A program made the position numbers and the translations under genes. DNA of 64,000 nucleotides from Daphnia pulex (lineage: Eukaryota > Arthropoda > Branchiopoda > Diplostraca > Daphniidae), in the NCBI RefSeq assembly GCF_021134715.1, contig NC_060018.1, positions 6,775,501-6,839,500 of the forward strand, read 5' to 3'. This document shows, one piece after another, positions 31,900-43,593 of this stretch (position 1 is its first letter; the number at the start of each line of letters is the position of its first letter). The notes below the pieces were generated by a model, which saw only the letters and a program-made list of their open reading frames with translations, ran no database searches and had not been told where the DNA came from.

Positions 31900-32393
31900 A
31901 ATGGACCATATCCAAGTACTGTAAGAGGCAGGGCTAAAATATATGAGCAATAAATAATAACTTTTTATCTTAGTCCACACAATAAAAAATTAGTCAACAA
32001 AGAATAAAGGTGACAGAAGTCAACATGGTACGTAACGATAGTAACGAATGTTTACTTGATGGTTAACTCCATCTGTCGGTTGACTTATTTTTTTCCGAGA
32101 AACGCTCAACGATACTCCCATACGGTAATGCCGTAGCTCTAGAATATTTGAAAAATGAAAAGTAAAGATCCATTACATCTAACAAAATGTACCCTATTAA
32201 TTATTACAATCCTCACTGGTTTCCACTTTTGCAACGATGTCTCTTTCACTACGCACACCAATCAAAGACCATCCGTCCACACTCATCATTACCATTAGTT
32301 GTAATAAGTAAAAAGGACGAGAAATATCACCAATTTTCATCTAAAACTGTATTATCGGGAAAAGCAAATATTCCAACTAACAACAATACAAGA
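31900..32393. other. Intergenic between PXYLP1 promoter and carboxypeptidase 3' end
   Basis: Nothing coding or structured is visible. Short AT-rich stretch with the phosphatase leader at its left side. Confidence 0.4.
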
Positions 32394-35300
32394 TCATTTC
32401 TTCATAGCATTCAGCACACGGCTGAGTGCTCCAACTCGATAAAGTTCAGTTTTAACGTTTGCGTTTAGATTTTTAGCGTGTTTCTTCTTCGATTTTTTCT
32501 TAGGTAGTGTAGTGGTTGTTTGTGATTGTTTTGTTTTCTGAGCAGTCCCAGGTGGGCTATCTGATAAGGATTTCAATCTGTTCACATCTTTTACGACCTA
32601 CGATGAATACAAATAGCAAGGTGAAATACATTTTATGTCATCGTAGCGAAGACGGAAAAGTACCTGAAGTGTGAACTGAGCTTTGGGTTTTGCGCCTTTC
32701 AAACCCGGTTCTGGTACTTTCTTTTGCATTCCTCGAAGCGAATCTGGTCTATTGATTGTAGGAACATTTCTTCCATTAATCGCAGAAGGAAGATGGGTTC
32801 GGAGAAAAATTCCATTTACTGAAGCTGTTTTTGCTTGAAAATCAACTAAGATTTGATTTTTAACTTTTGGCGAGGAAACTTTCGCAGATGAAGTAGTTTT
32901 ATCTTCGGATTCGGAACTGCTAGGAAATGATACCGTAACAGGCAAGGCATTGTCAACACTAGGCAGAGTCAGACTTCGAATTAATTTTTTAGGTCTTCTC
33001 CTCTGAGGAAGATCTTTGGGTTTAATTCTACTGGAAGATATAGTTGGCGATGGACCGCTTCTAGGAGATGCTGACGCTGAAAGATACGATTTTAAAGAAG
33101 GCGATCTGGACGGAGAGGGAGAAAAAGAATTAGACCGCGAACGTGGTCCACAATTCAAACGCGACATTTGCACGTTCAGTTGGCTTATACAGCGAGCAAC
33201 CTTTAAAAAATAAAAAAAACTTGATAAAATATCAAAAATGTTCCAAAAGAGCAGTCAAACCTGAAGAAAATCTGTTTTTTTATGAGAGCCGTTGACCAGT
33301 AGGGAAAATCTTCTCGACTGAAAGCACCTTTTGGCATTTTCTTCCTCAGGACTATTAAAGAAATAATTTGTTTAATTCTTTGCATCTTATAATTAATCGA
33401 CATTAAAATATGCCATGAAAATGAGCCTCAGATTTAAATGTGATCATGTTTAGAATTCGGAACGTGCAGCATTTCAATTATGTGCGCTTTAGTTGGAAAT
33501 CAAATTGCTTAATTTTTTCCAGCAATTTAAATTTTCCTACAAGCATTGGTGTCTACTGTTAATTTCAAGTTCGTCTAGCCATAGAAATTATGCTTTATCC
33601 TAATGACCATCTAAACGAATGAAATTAAGGCTTTACATACCGAATTCAAATCAGACCTTTTACTGAACCATCATAGGCAAAAAGCAGAGTAGTTTGCATT
33701 AAATGTGCGTACCTATCATCGTCGGGAACTCTAACGTAAATAGGTTCTTCTGCCGTGGATCCAGCATTTGATAAATAACGTAAAGCACGTTCAATCCAAT
33801 GGACCTAATTCAACTAAACGAAAAGAAATATTGATTTAACCAGGAATACAGGCAGATTGAAAAGTGTTACTGACCACATTGTCATAAGACATCCAAGTAA
33901 GTTTGCAAAAAGAATATAACCACAGCAATTGTTATGCAGTTTTTTCGTTTCAAAAGCCGAGAATAGAAAAATAAAGGCAGAACGACTTACCCGGGTTGGA
34001 ATTGGATTGAAGAAATTTGCTAAAGTTTCGCAGAAAACATGGCCAATTTCCTGATAGTCTTGAATACTAAAATGAGTTTGTACTAAAGAACTATCTGATC
34101 CGGTCAGAGTTCCACAAACGGAAGCTTCCAGTGTGTAACTGTACTGAACGCCAAGTTGTTTCATGACCACTCTTCCAGTTCCTTCTTTAGCACGCTGGAC
34201 CACAAATTTGCAATTCTCAAAATCGAACTGGAATAAGGTGAATCGCATTACATTTTTAGAAGAAAACACTTAAGGTGGAATTCTAACCTTGCCATTAGAA
34301 GCTTTGTGCATCATCAACGGAAAAACTTGTTCTATTAAAGGTAGATCGTTTAAGTCTTTATCTTCACATCCGTATATGAATACATTGTGTTTTCGAGAAT
34401 GACTGTGGAAATCACAATAGAATGCCACTGGACGTTCTTCCATTAACCTGTCATTTATAAAATAAAAAAATTATTAATTAATAGGATTTACAGTAAAATA
34501 AAATCTAAGGCACGCATACTTTCTTATCAACATTTTAACGTGCCAAACGGATGGATAACACTCTCTACTGACGACACGGTATTGTCGATTAAGGTCGCGC
34601 GCAGCAAGAGAACATCGGGTGTTGCCAACAATAACGCCGTCAGGGTTTAGCATAGGGATAATTTTGAAAATAAACTTTTCACGCAACTCCTGTAAATATA
34701 GAAAATTCCAATAAATACGAATATATTGTTTCAGAAAAATTTTAGTCTACTTGAGCACATGCACTAGGTCCAGTCAGAAAGTCCAAAACACCATCCATTA
34801 TCCACGAACTTGGAGTTTCTCCTAGACGAGATTGGTATACGTACATGAAAATATAAGGCATATTCAGCAACGGGCACGCTGTAAATGAGTGAATTACTAA
34901 CCCGGGTGGACCCTTGCTGTAAGAACGATTCCAGATTTCTAAGTATGGAATATGCTAAATGATTAGAGAACTAAATGACATAACTTTTGAAAAGTGATAC
35001 AACCTCTGAATCTTCGGTGCTGGGACTAGTTATAGTCAGGACATGCACGCTATTACCGGCCAAGCTTCGACATAATAGACGAATTTTACAATATTGGGCA
35101 CGTTCTTCGTCGTTCTGCATAGATTCAAAATCCACACAAATGAGCTTTCTCTGAAAAATAAATAATCCTCCATCTCCGCAAATATACCTGAATAAAAAGT
35201 AGCCTATCTTGCAAATAAGAATATGTGTATGGATAGCAATAGGCTAGGTACACAGTATCATCCGAATGTGGAAATTCTAAAGTGAAGCTCAGAGTGTGAG

Positions 35301-36662
35301 TGGGATTGGTGCCTTCTCTCCTGCCAAAAAGAAAAAAAAAACTACATTTTCTTTCCAAATTCAAAGATAAGGAAACTAATTTACACGTTATCATTGCGAT
35401 AATACGCGATGCGAGTGCCACAACGGGTCCAACCAATTCCTTCTGCATCCGCACGTTTTTCCGAATACATGAGAGGTTTCATTCCTTCTAAATAAAGACT
35501 GTCGGCTTTGGCAAAGTTAACTATAGAAAACCTAAGCAAATTTTGTTTCAGCTTTTCCATTAAAAAATTGGTTACTTAACTTAAGTATTACTTACCGATA
35601 GGTGGTTCTAGCTTGCATGTTTTTAATGCTAAAATAAAACCACTGTAAATGTCTGGAGGTGTACAGATCGGGACGCAAGTGAAGTTCGTAAAAGTTCCCT
35701 GTTATTCTAAAGACTTTCGATAAATTGCCCGATTCGAAACGAGATTCGAATATGAGCGAATCATCTGGTACGAGGAATCGATTGTCATCCGCTGGTGCAA
35801 GGCCATTGGCAGTGCTGGATCTTGTAAACTGGATTGCAAATTTTTTATCAGTAAATAACAAAGTGGAAAACGATTAATATTATAATTACATATGGGGCTG
35901 TGCTTTCTGGTATGTAACAATAAACCAAGTCTCCTCCACTCTTTAGGACTTCATCTCCCCAAGGAGATGGTTCTGGTTCCGTTCCTGTTGCTTGATAGTA
36001 AGGCTCCCTTTCTGAGAGGCACTTAAGGATGTGTTTAGGTGTGGCAACTGCCATCTGACAAATAAGAGTAGCGGTCTTAATATGAATGATCTTCACAAGT
36101 AAAGACTACAAGTCTAAACAGCATGCAATTTATCATTTCTGCCTATAACAAAAAATGAAAATGTTCATTTTAAAATACCGCAATGAAGCTTGTAGGTTAT
36201 CTAAATCTCAAAATTTACAACTGTATAGCAACAAAATATGTATCAAACAGGTATTGCAAGAAAGTTAAGATGGAAAGAATGAATAGAGTGCTTCACAGAT
36301 TATGCCCAACAAGAAACAAAATGAATTCAGCCATGTGACTGTTACTGTACAGTGCAAAAAAATATTAGTATGGCATTGTAACTTCACCTGGCATTCTGCT
36401 GGCCAACGTGGGGCTTGTTGTGGACCAAGTTCTCTTTGAAGAGAAAATAGATGTCTTGGTTCGCTTAGTTTAGGACTTGAAATCTCATTGTCAGTAGAAG
36501 GTAAAACTAATTGGGTGGTTTGATTCAAGTTCAAAGTAATGGATCTAGTCACACCATTTTCTACACATGAAAATTATAACGACAGACAAGAGGACGAGGT
36601 TCAAAAAGCCTTCTAATTATAGAGTAATTAACAATTTTACCCTTCTCGGTAGCGTTGTCCAT
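32394..36662 (-). CDS. Cytosolic carboxypeptidase, AGBL2/AGBL3 (CCP2/3) type
   Basis: Sixteen exons join in frame to about 872 residues: 36662-36641, 36560-36388, 36054-35890, 35828-35596, 35531-35385, 35320-35188, 35150-35004, 34938-34902, 34821-34751, 34689-34520, 34447-34288, 34227-33991, 33804-33713, 33351-33261, 33200-32664, 32597-32394. The CCP-specific N-domain is seen as [31 protein letters not shown] and [17 protein letters not shown]. The M14 zinc-binding HxxE is in ARVHPGE and the third zinc ligand in FHSHSRKHN. The substrate Arg region is [17 protein letters not shown] with RDLNRQY, and the catalytic Glu is in YTLEASVCG. These enzymes trim glutamates from polyglutamylated tubulin in cilia and axons. 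The Ser/Lys-rich C-tail is not conserved in the family. A catalytically intact M14D peptidase is expected. CCP5 or CCP6 is less likely from the N-domain wording. Confidence 0.9.
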
Positions 36663-37984
36663 GGTCGTGTGAAAAATAGTTCTTTTGTCCACGTTTTTCG
36701 TTCAGTCTGTGTGAAAAATGACAAAAAATGATAGAATGTGTGTAAGTTCGTTTCCCTTGACAACCAGACGACAAAGCTTTGATATCGAATAAATGAAACA
36801 TATCGATTATTGATTAAAAAACTTACCTTTTAATAGTGTTGTGTAAATAAGTGTAAACTACAACTCATATTTTTTACGTTTTAAAAATTAAGTTTTATTA
36901 AATATTTAATTATTTGGAATCCAAACCTTGGGTTGAAGCTTGGTAAAGCTGAGCAGCCCAGCGTTAAACCGTGCTGCTTCAAACAGATATGCCACTATGA
37001 CTATATAAACTTATAAATCAATGACAAAACCTTGCACGATGAAATTTCCAGACATGCTCAGATGCTCACGTTTCTGAGGAAAAAAGCTGTAGAGAAAGTT
37101 ATATCAATTAGATTCGCTCTTGGATAACGCACCAACAGTCAGCAGTGACTGTGTATATACTGTATGCATAAATAGTATATTGCGGGGTAATGCCAAACTA
37201 ATAGAACCTAGGAACGCAATATTAGAGCACAACTCGTTTGACGACGATTATTTAAAGTATTTAGAATTAGAACATTTCGGAAGGTAGTAATTAGAAATGG
37301 AAAAGTATAGAACTTATGATCAACTCCAAGTAATACTGAAAAAAAAATAAAGGCAATGACAATTTTCTACGCGCTAAAAAGGCAATTAAACGAAGCGCTC
37401 GCGTCATGACGATAGAGCATAAAAGTGTAATTAAATTTTAATTTTTCGTTCAGTGCGCCTGATAATAACGTCGAGGGTTTCGAATGCGTATAGCGCTGAG
37501 CAAGTGAACATGGTCTGGAGACTGGATCCAATAAATGAACATCCGTAGTGTTCCATGTTTTTTCAATAAAAATCAAGCAAAGAAAAGATACGAGAAAAAG
37601 TTATCCAGACAAAACAAGACATTTATAAATAGAAGGCGAGCCAAACATAGTAAATCACGTGATATAACGATCCAGGCGCCCTTTTTCGAAAATTTACAAC
37701 AAAGAGACCACATTTCGATTGTTCTGTCACGAGCCTTGACATAGTTATATCTTTAGTCTATCAATATGTAGTGCACGTTGCTATAATAAGTAGCGCTAGT
37801 TGCTAGACTACACACGTATGCGCACGTAGCCCAAATTTAATTTTCGGTTTGAAAACTTAACAATTAAGGGAAATTACTGATTCAGGGGGGGGGGGCTGCT
37901 TCTGGATAGGATATGGAAGACGTGTAACGACAGATGCTAAGTCTTAAAGGTTCTCTGGAACTAATCTAAGTGACAGATATCCAG
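36663..37984. other. Gap upstream of the carboxypeptidase gene
   Basis: AT-rich, no coding exon seen. Contains a G-run at about 37886 and, from 37905 to about 38035, a fragment of the local repeat family. No RNA gene was recognised. Confidence 0.4.
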
Positions 37985-38035
37985 TTATCTTTCATTTGCA
38001 ACCACAAAATAGCTAAATTTCCACCTGCATATGTT
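37905..38035 (+). repeat. Short fragment of the local repeat family
   Basis: The blocks GGATATGGAAGA and AAGTCTTAAAGGTTCTC match the inner part of the copies at 39848-39920 and 57045-57110 in the same orientation. The fragment overlaps the apparent 3' tail of the unassigned coding fragment that follows on the minus strand, suggesting that fragment was cut by repeat insertion. Confidence 0.6.
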
Positions 38036-38091
38036 TCCGTTGGAGGCTAAAATGAAATAAAATTCGAATGATAAGAACATAATTTGGAGAC

Positions 38092-38647
38092 TATTTAAAT
38101 TGAATACTTCATCACATCCATATCTGTCCATAATTGTTACTAAATTTCTTTCAGGTTCAGGAATTTCAGTTCTCTTGATAAACTTTTTCCAATTGTTTTT
38201 TAATGTACTTAGATTAATTTCACCTTTGCTGTTTCTAATGAGCAGTCTGCATTCATGTGCAAGAGTTTCTTTGAATAAAAAGTGATTGAGCTCATCCTTT
38301 TTGCTGACACTTCGTACAACAGGATCTAATGATGGAATAAAATGTTAATAAAAACAGCTTATGCTAGTTGCCAAACAAGTTCCACATTTACCTCTTCCAC
38401 ATTTTACAGAAGCATTAGGTGGTAGCAATGGTGTAGGCAGTGTAATGTGTTCATCCAAATCAATCAAATCAGGCCAGTTCTTCACTGTATTGTTACGCAA
38501 GAGACCATTTTCTAAGAAACTAATTCTTGGACAGGTAATATAGGAATCAAAATTAAACGGATCCTCATTAGTTGCATCACGATCGTGGTAGCCTTTTCTC
38601 TCAAATGTACGAGATCTCCATATATTGTGGGGCATTTGGCAATTCAT
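38092..38647 (-). pseudogene. Unassigned two-exon gene fragment
   Basis: Exon 38647-38392 and exon 38325 to about 38092 join through a clean GT-AG intron (phase 1) and encode about 160 residues of ordinary, non-repetitive protein. It includes DPFNFDSYITCPRISF, DLIDLDEHITLPTPLLPP, HECRLLIRNSKGEINL and TIMDRYGCDEVFNLN. The frame continues to a stop at 37985, but that last part runs into repeat-family DNA. No true upstream exon was found: an in-frame TAG lies just before the first Met. I do not recognise the family. The sequence reads like internal exons of a real gene carried here or left behind by a rearrangement. Confidence 0.5.
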
Positions 38648-38874
38648 ATTTACAGGAAGATACTAAATAAATCTTCTTCAACACTTAGTGAAGAGAAAAT
38701 CATAAAACTTTTCTTGAAATCAATTGGGTCAATTCAGTTATATGAGTCAGTAAAAAATCCATACAACCCAATCAAAAATTTAGTCTACAAATAATCGAAC
38801 CATGTGCTTTGCTTTTTAGATAGCGATCACGTTTACAGAGTCAGAAAGACAGAAAGTACAGACGATTCAAATGA

Positions 38875-40400
38875 TGGATGGAGCAGCAGGATAAACAGTG
38901 CAACGATGCCAGTCAAGTAAATTATGAGGGTGACCGGTGTCGGTAAAGTGCAGGGTGCATGTGCAGGAATGGGTGTGGAGAGATTAATTTTTATTTTAAT
39001 TTTTTTTTATTCGTTAAATTTTGAAAAGTTGTCAACGTGAATTCTGCAAAACCAAAACGTTTGGCGCAGTCATTTTTTTCATCTTCAGCGTGGTAGAAGC
39101 CACATGGTATTGACAACTTTTCAAAATTTAACGAAATAAAAATAAAAATAAAAGTTTCAATGTAATTAAATGATTACACCACCAGTTTTTTTAAAAGACA
39201 TAAAACCTAACCTGCAATTTCTGTGAGCGGCATATGGACCTGCATTTTACCCACCAACCTGCACGCCGCACCCTGCACTCCAGACTCCGCACTTTTTATG
39301 TTGCCAAAGCGAATCTAAAGGAGTATCATTCTCAATTCTCATTCACTTGACGGCATCGCCAATCCTATCAGATGTTTACCTGTCTGTGACGTTTACGGTT
39401 TACGTCTCTACCCTCTGACGCGATCCGCATGCTCTGTAGGTAATTAAAATGTAAATAATTGTAATTGGGATAAATTGGTGAGTCTGCATACGCATATGAA
39501 TTTCCACCGAATAATCCGAAATAATCATAAAATACAAAAAAGGCAAAAAAAAGCGCTATCCCAAAACTAAAAAAAGAGGAATTATTTATTGAAACTTGAT
39601 CGTAATAGGCGGTAATAGGTTACTTGGTAACTACTAAAGCCCCGCAGTTAATCAATCTGTTTGAGTTAGTTCAGGTAGACGAATACATTCATCACCACTA
39701 GGTGGATTTATTCTTCCGCAGAAGATTTTCAAGGCAATTTTAAGGGAATGATACCATTTATATTATAACTAGCATAACACACTTCTTTGGCAGACCTAGT
39801 CTTTGTTCTCATCAGATATCTCAAATAAGCTTTACCATTGATCAAGATGGATATGGAAGAAATGTAACGATAAGTCTTAAAGGTTCTCCGAAACTAAATC
39901 CAAGTGAGAGATACCTTGTTACATTACTCTTCACCTATATACATACAAAGAATGACAATTAAAGGCCATTTTGCTTAGTACCTCACAATGAACCTTCTGG
40001 TTCCTCCGGGGATTCGAACTCGGGGCCACTCGACACTACGCTGGTGGAACGATCCCTTATCCGATTCAACCACGGGTCCTCTATATATTCAACTTTTAAC
40101 TGCAATAAAATATCTGACAGGTGATATTAAATTGACACTAATTAGAACAAATATGTTTAATGTGAAAAGTGGAAATTGAAGTCTGGGCTTCTTCTAAACA
40201 GTGTTAATGCGCGTTGATATATTTTCATTTGAACTTATGATAAAAGAAAAATTCAATTGCATTACCATATTTGGTTTTAACTAAGCGCCACCCATTGATT
40301 TTCAAACGGTGGGCGTTTTGAAAGAAAGAAAAAGATCAACAGCGTCAGCGTGTCTCTGCCATCTCCTCGGGGCTATAAGCGCGTATGGTCGCTAGAGCCT
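38875..40400 (+). repeat. Local repeat family, copy 1, with antisense tRNA-like promoter
   Basis: It starts with TGGAGCAGCAGGATAAACAG (also present at copy 2, 56177) and runs on from 39298 in close parallel with copy 2 to about 40335. Internally, on the minus strand, a tRNA-like unit of about 80 nt (40080-39996) has an A-box-like TGGTTGAATCGG (40072-40061) and a near-perfect B-box GAGTTCGAATCC (40023-40011). The T-stem pairing is poor and no acceptor stem forms, so it is not a functional tRNA. It is the mark of a tRNA-derived SINE inside or fused to a longer non-coding repeat. A separate hairpin element (38940-39295) interrupts this copy. Confidence 0.75.
38940..39295. mobile_element. Nested foldback (MITE-like) element
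   Basis: Two nested inverted repeats are visible. The outer imperfect arms are GTGCAGGGTGCATGTGCAGG near 38947 and CCTGCACGCCGCACCCTGCA near 39267. The inner near-perfect arms are CGTTAAATTTTGAAAAGTTG at about 39013 and its complement near 39113, flanked by A/T tracts that also pair. The segment is absent from copy 2 of the surrounding repeat, so it looks like an insertion of a small terminal-inverted-repeat element. It has no coding capacity. Confidence 0.65.
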
Positions 40401-40439
40401 AGATGCGAGTTTCTATGCGCGCAGTTTAAACCATTTTTC

Positions 40440-42850
40440 ATTTTTGAGGCGTGTAGTTCAAAAATATAAGAAGAAACTTATTAGCGCCATCTATTGGCAA
40501 AACTGTAGGCAGCGTACATACGCCACAAGGTACCCGATAGGGAATGTTAAGGGTAAAGGGTATATATACTGGTTGGTATAGTAGACGATCATTCCAACCT
40601 GTTCCGCTACCCTCGGAAGTCAGACCCGGTAAAATGCCGCTTATACTCCCGATGAGGCTGCGGTGGGTGTCATGTCTTCTCCGCCGCTTCCACCGTCCAA
40701 AGACCCGCACCCGGAATTGAAGCCGAGTGCGATCCGGATTCCAAGGTGAAGGTATTCAGTTACCCGTTGTGCTGATCGGGTCTTTCTCGATCGACGGACG
40801 GAACCCCCGTCGACGATTCGATTGCGTGATCGAGAGGGACCCGACTGATGAGCTCGGACGAGGCCCTCCTCATTTTTCGGACGTAAAGGGCACCTATACT
40901 GGCCTTGGTGTTTTTTTTGAAAGGCGACCTGCCGCCTACCATCCGACAGTACTGCTCCATGATCTTGTCTTCAAGGATTTCCTTCTGACGCTTGAGGTGA
41001 TTGATTTTGTCGCTGAAATTCTTGGTTTCTTCGTGAAAGTGATTCTTTTCTTCCAGGGTCTGGCTAAGCAGTTCGTGGTACAGGGTCAGCAGAACTGACA
41101 CTTGATTGATCAGATTGCGCTTATCTTCTTCCAATGTCGTGTTCCACTGCTGCAGTACATCGCATTTGTTGTTCAACTTGCTCAATTTCACGTCCAGATT
41201 GGTAACCTGTCATTAAACCGATAAATTAGTTACAACGTAATTGATCTACCAAAAAATTATTTTTACTTGATGACGAGGTCAGTTCTTCATTGGTGTACTT
41301 CCGGATATCGCGCTCCACTCGATTGAGGTCTATAGTCCTGGTGTTTATGTCCAGTTGGCATTGCAACTTTTGGCATCTTATCTTCTCCTGGACCAATTCC
41401 TCCCTAATAACATAATTTTATTTTAAAGATCTTGATTACGATTACGTGAGCAATTTTGACAGATTATACCTGATGATGGCGGCAAGAGTTTTGAATTCGA
41501 CGTTGGAGGACTGCAAAGCTCCTTGTTGTCAGGTTCCAGCTCGCGTAGTAATGATCCCTGCGTCTGCAACGTGCTTCCTTCCTTCGACCATTCGCGTTCG
41601 GCCGTCGAGAGCTTGGAGTAAAATTCGTCCAACGAAACGTCTTTAACCTTGAAAAACATGGCGAGATATTGTGAGGGATAGTACCATTTCCTTTTTGTTT
41701 TTGCAAAATGTTCATTTTTTTTTGTTCGAGTTTATTAGTCTATTAACGATCATGTTCTCTAATCTATTTCAAAACGAGTTATTCACCGCAGCTGCAAAGG
41801 GAACTACCAAAAGTTCCAGTTGAGGAAGTCAGATAATCGTATAACTATCGCCGACAGATTGTCAATGGGTTCAGACCAAGTTATTTTTTCAAGTTTTTTT
41901 AGCTCTCTCATAAGACACGGCGCTGCAGCACGGAAACGGGAGTTCAGTGATCGAGAACTAATATCAACAGCTGGGGCGACACATATACACAATGCATGGA
42001 AAGAGGAAAACAAAAGAAGGAAGAAGCCAATGGCGTGTTATTATATACTCTTTGTTTGGTGTTCAACATACCTCTATGGCTTGCTTAAGCGGGGACTATC
42101 TCTTTATAAAGTGATGGAGTTGATGGTTCTCACTTTTAAAGTCTATGTTTTCATTTCGTTGAGGCGCCACAGTCAATGGCGTAATAGACTCTCCACCGTC
42201 TTGTGCAATTTGGTATTCTCCGACTCGAGGTCTCGCGACTCGTTCTGCACAGAGGCTACTCGTCTCTAATAAAAAAAAGTCGTAAATTCAAACGTCAGAA
42301 TGTTCGGAATGAACCATGTTGGTTTTTTCTTACCCTTACGAAGAGATCGGCCGAGCGTGCTCGCCTGAGCACGCTCATTTCTCTTCGTCAGAAAGAAATG
42401 GCTGCAACTGGCCTTGCCAGCTGCCATTGAACACACACACTCACAAAGCAAAAAGCGAAGGAGAGATCAGAACGTCTCTACTTTTCTTTTGTCCCCAAAA
42501 AAAGGCCAATAAAGGAGAATTTCCTTAAGGGAGTACACAATCTCTTAGAAATTTGCTGCCAAGGTTTCTGGCTGGATTGACACGGAAATAAAGAAAAGAA
42601 TTGCCTTTTTTTTTACAAAAAAGGACCTTTGGTTATTTTTTTTTACCTGTTGGATGCAATTAACAATATCGTGTTGAGTTGCGAGAGGAAGTCTTTTGAT
42701 GTCTTCAATAACGTTCTCCTTATTAGGACCCTGGACAGCGCAAGGGAGAACCAGTAACAGGAGCGTTTGCATTCCAGCTAACCTGATTTCACTGTCGGGG
42801 TCACGTGCAAGTGTCACAGGATCGGGTAAACCAACGAACATAAATTAACC
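40440..42850 (-). pseudogene. Degenerate Girdin/CCDC88 pseudogene
   Basis: Fragments in gene order on the minus strand resemble Girdin. A HOOK-domain exon (42841-42648) reads DPDSEIRLAGMQTLLLLVL and CAVQGPNKENVIEDIK. A coiled-coil exon (about 42266-42175) reads SRDLESENTKLHKTVESL. Further coil exons lie at about 41660-41472 and 41405-41275, and a final coil block at 41205-40763 reads KLSKLNNKCDVLQQW and LKRQKEILEDKIMEQY. The original coiled coil is more than 1000 residues, so most exons are gone. The exon near 41500 needs a one-base shift to stay in frame, the join of 41275 to 41205 is out of phase, and the second block stops early. It is a deletion-ridden, unitary or duplicated pseudogene, not a working gene. 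Confidence 0.8.
42338..42388. other. Strong 51-nt hairpin
   Basis: Outer arms ACGAAGAGA (42338-42346) and TCTCTTCGT (42380-42388) pair perfectly. Inner arms GAGCGTGCTC (42353-42362) and GAGCACGCTC (42367-42376) pair perfectly around a four-base loop. Only a short internal loop separates the stems. It lies within the Girdin pseudogene. Confidence 0.7.
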
Positions 42851-43593
42851 AAACACGCCCTGTAGAATTGTCACACAATTACAATATGGACACAGCCAGA
42901 ATTTGAAAAAAAATTGAAATTACGCAATGAAGGATTATTGAATTGCCAGTGTTGCATGGATTGATCATGAAAATCCATTGCTTTCGTTTGACTCCACCGA
43001 AAGAGAACTTGCTCCAGAGCTGTTTGTTCCTTTACGAGGAGTTCATGGAGTGTTCATGGAATCTTCGATTTTGTCATAAAACAGAATATCAAGTTCCAAT
43101 ATCGCTGTCGCCGCTGTCGTGTTTCCGGAAATCCATTTGCTGAAACATATAAAATATGATATAAAATTATTTTTATAATAAATAAAAAAGAATGAAGAGA
43201 AAAGGAGAAGGAGATTATAAGTTCCACCAAAGCATTCAGCTTCAAGAGTTGTATCATTCATATCAAATTCTTGAACGTTTGTATAGTTATATCATGAGCA
43301 GCATCGCGACAACTATAGCATTGTTGGTCACATCTTGGCGTGGCTTATTCGCCTGCACGCAATCTCAAAAAAACTAGATATTCTTTTAAGATTTAAAACA
43401 GAGGTCTTGTATTCTGGTTTAATTTGTAACAGGGAACTGTTTGTAGATGAAGATACATCAATTCTAGAATTGATGGTTATGAACGACTGGGAAATTACTT
43501 CCGAAATATAAATTATTAAGAATGAATTTTTCAACTTACAAAGTGCAGAATTAAAAGAATATTCAAGAGAAATATCACCGACATACCGAGTAG
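42851..43593. other. Gap between Girdin pseudogene and FHA-helicase 3' end
   Basis: No gene is supported. A short minus-strand stretch at about 43140-43090 (QQMDFRKHDSGDSDIG) may be another broken exon but hits a stop at once. The right side is probably the 3' UTR of the helicase gene. Confidence 0.35.

Noticed and set aside
39996-40080. Functional tRNA gene on the minus strand
   Set aside because: The A-box and B-box are good, but the T-stem has mismatches and no acceptor stem forms. The unit also lies inside a dispersed repeat, so it is tRNA-derived only.
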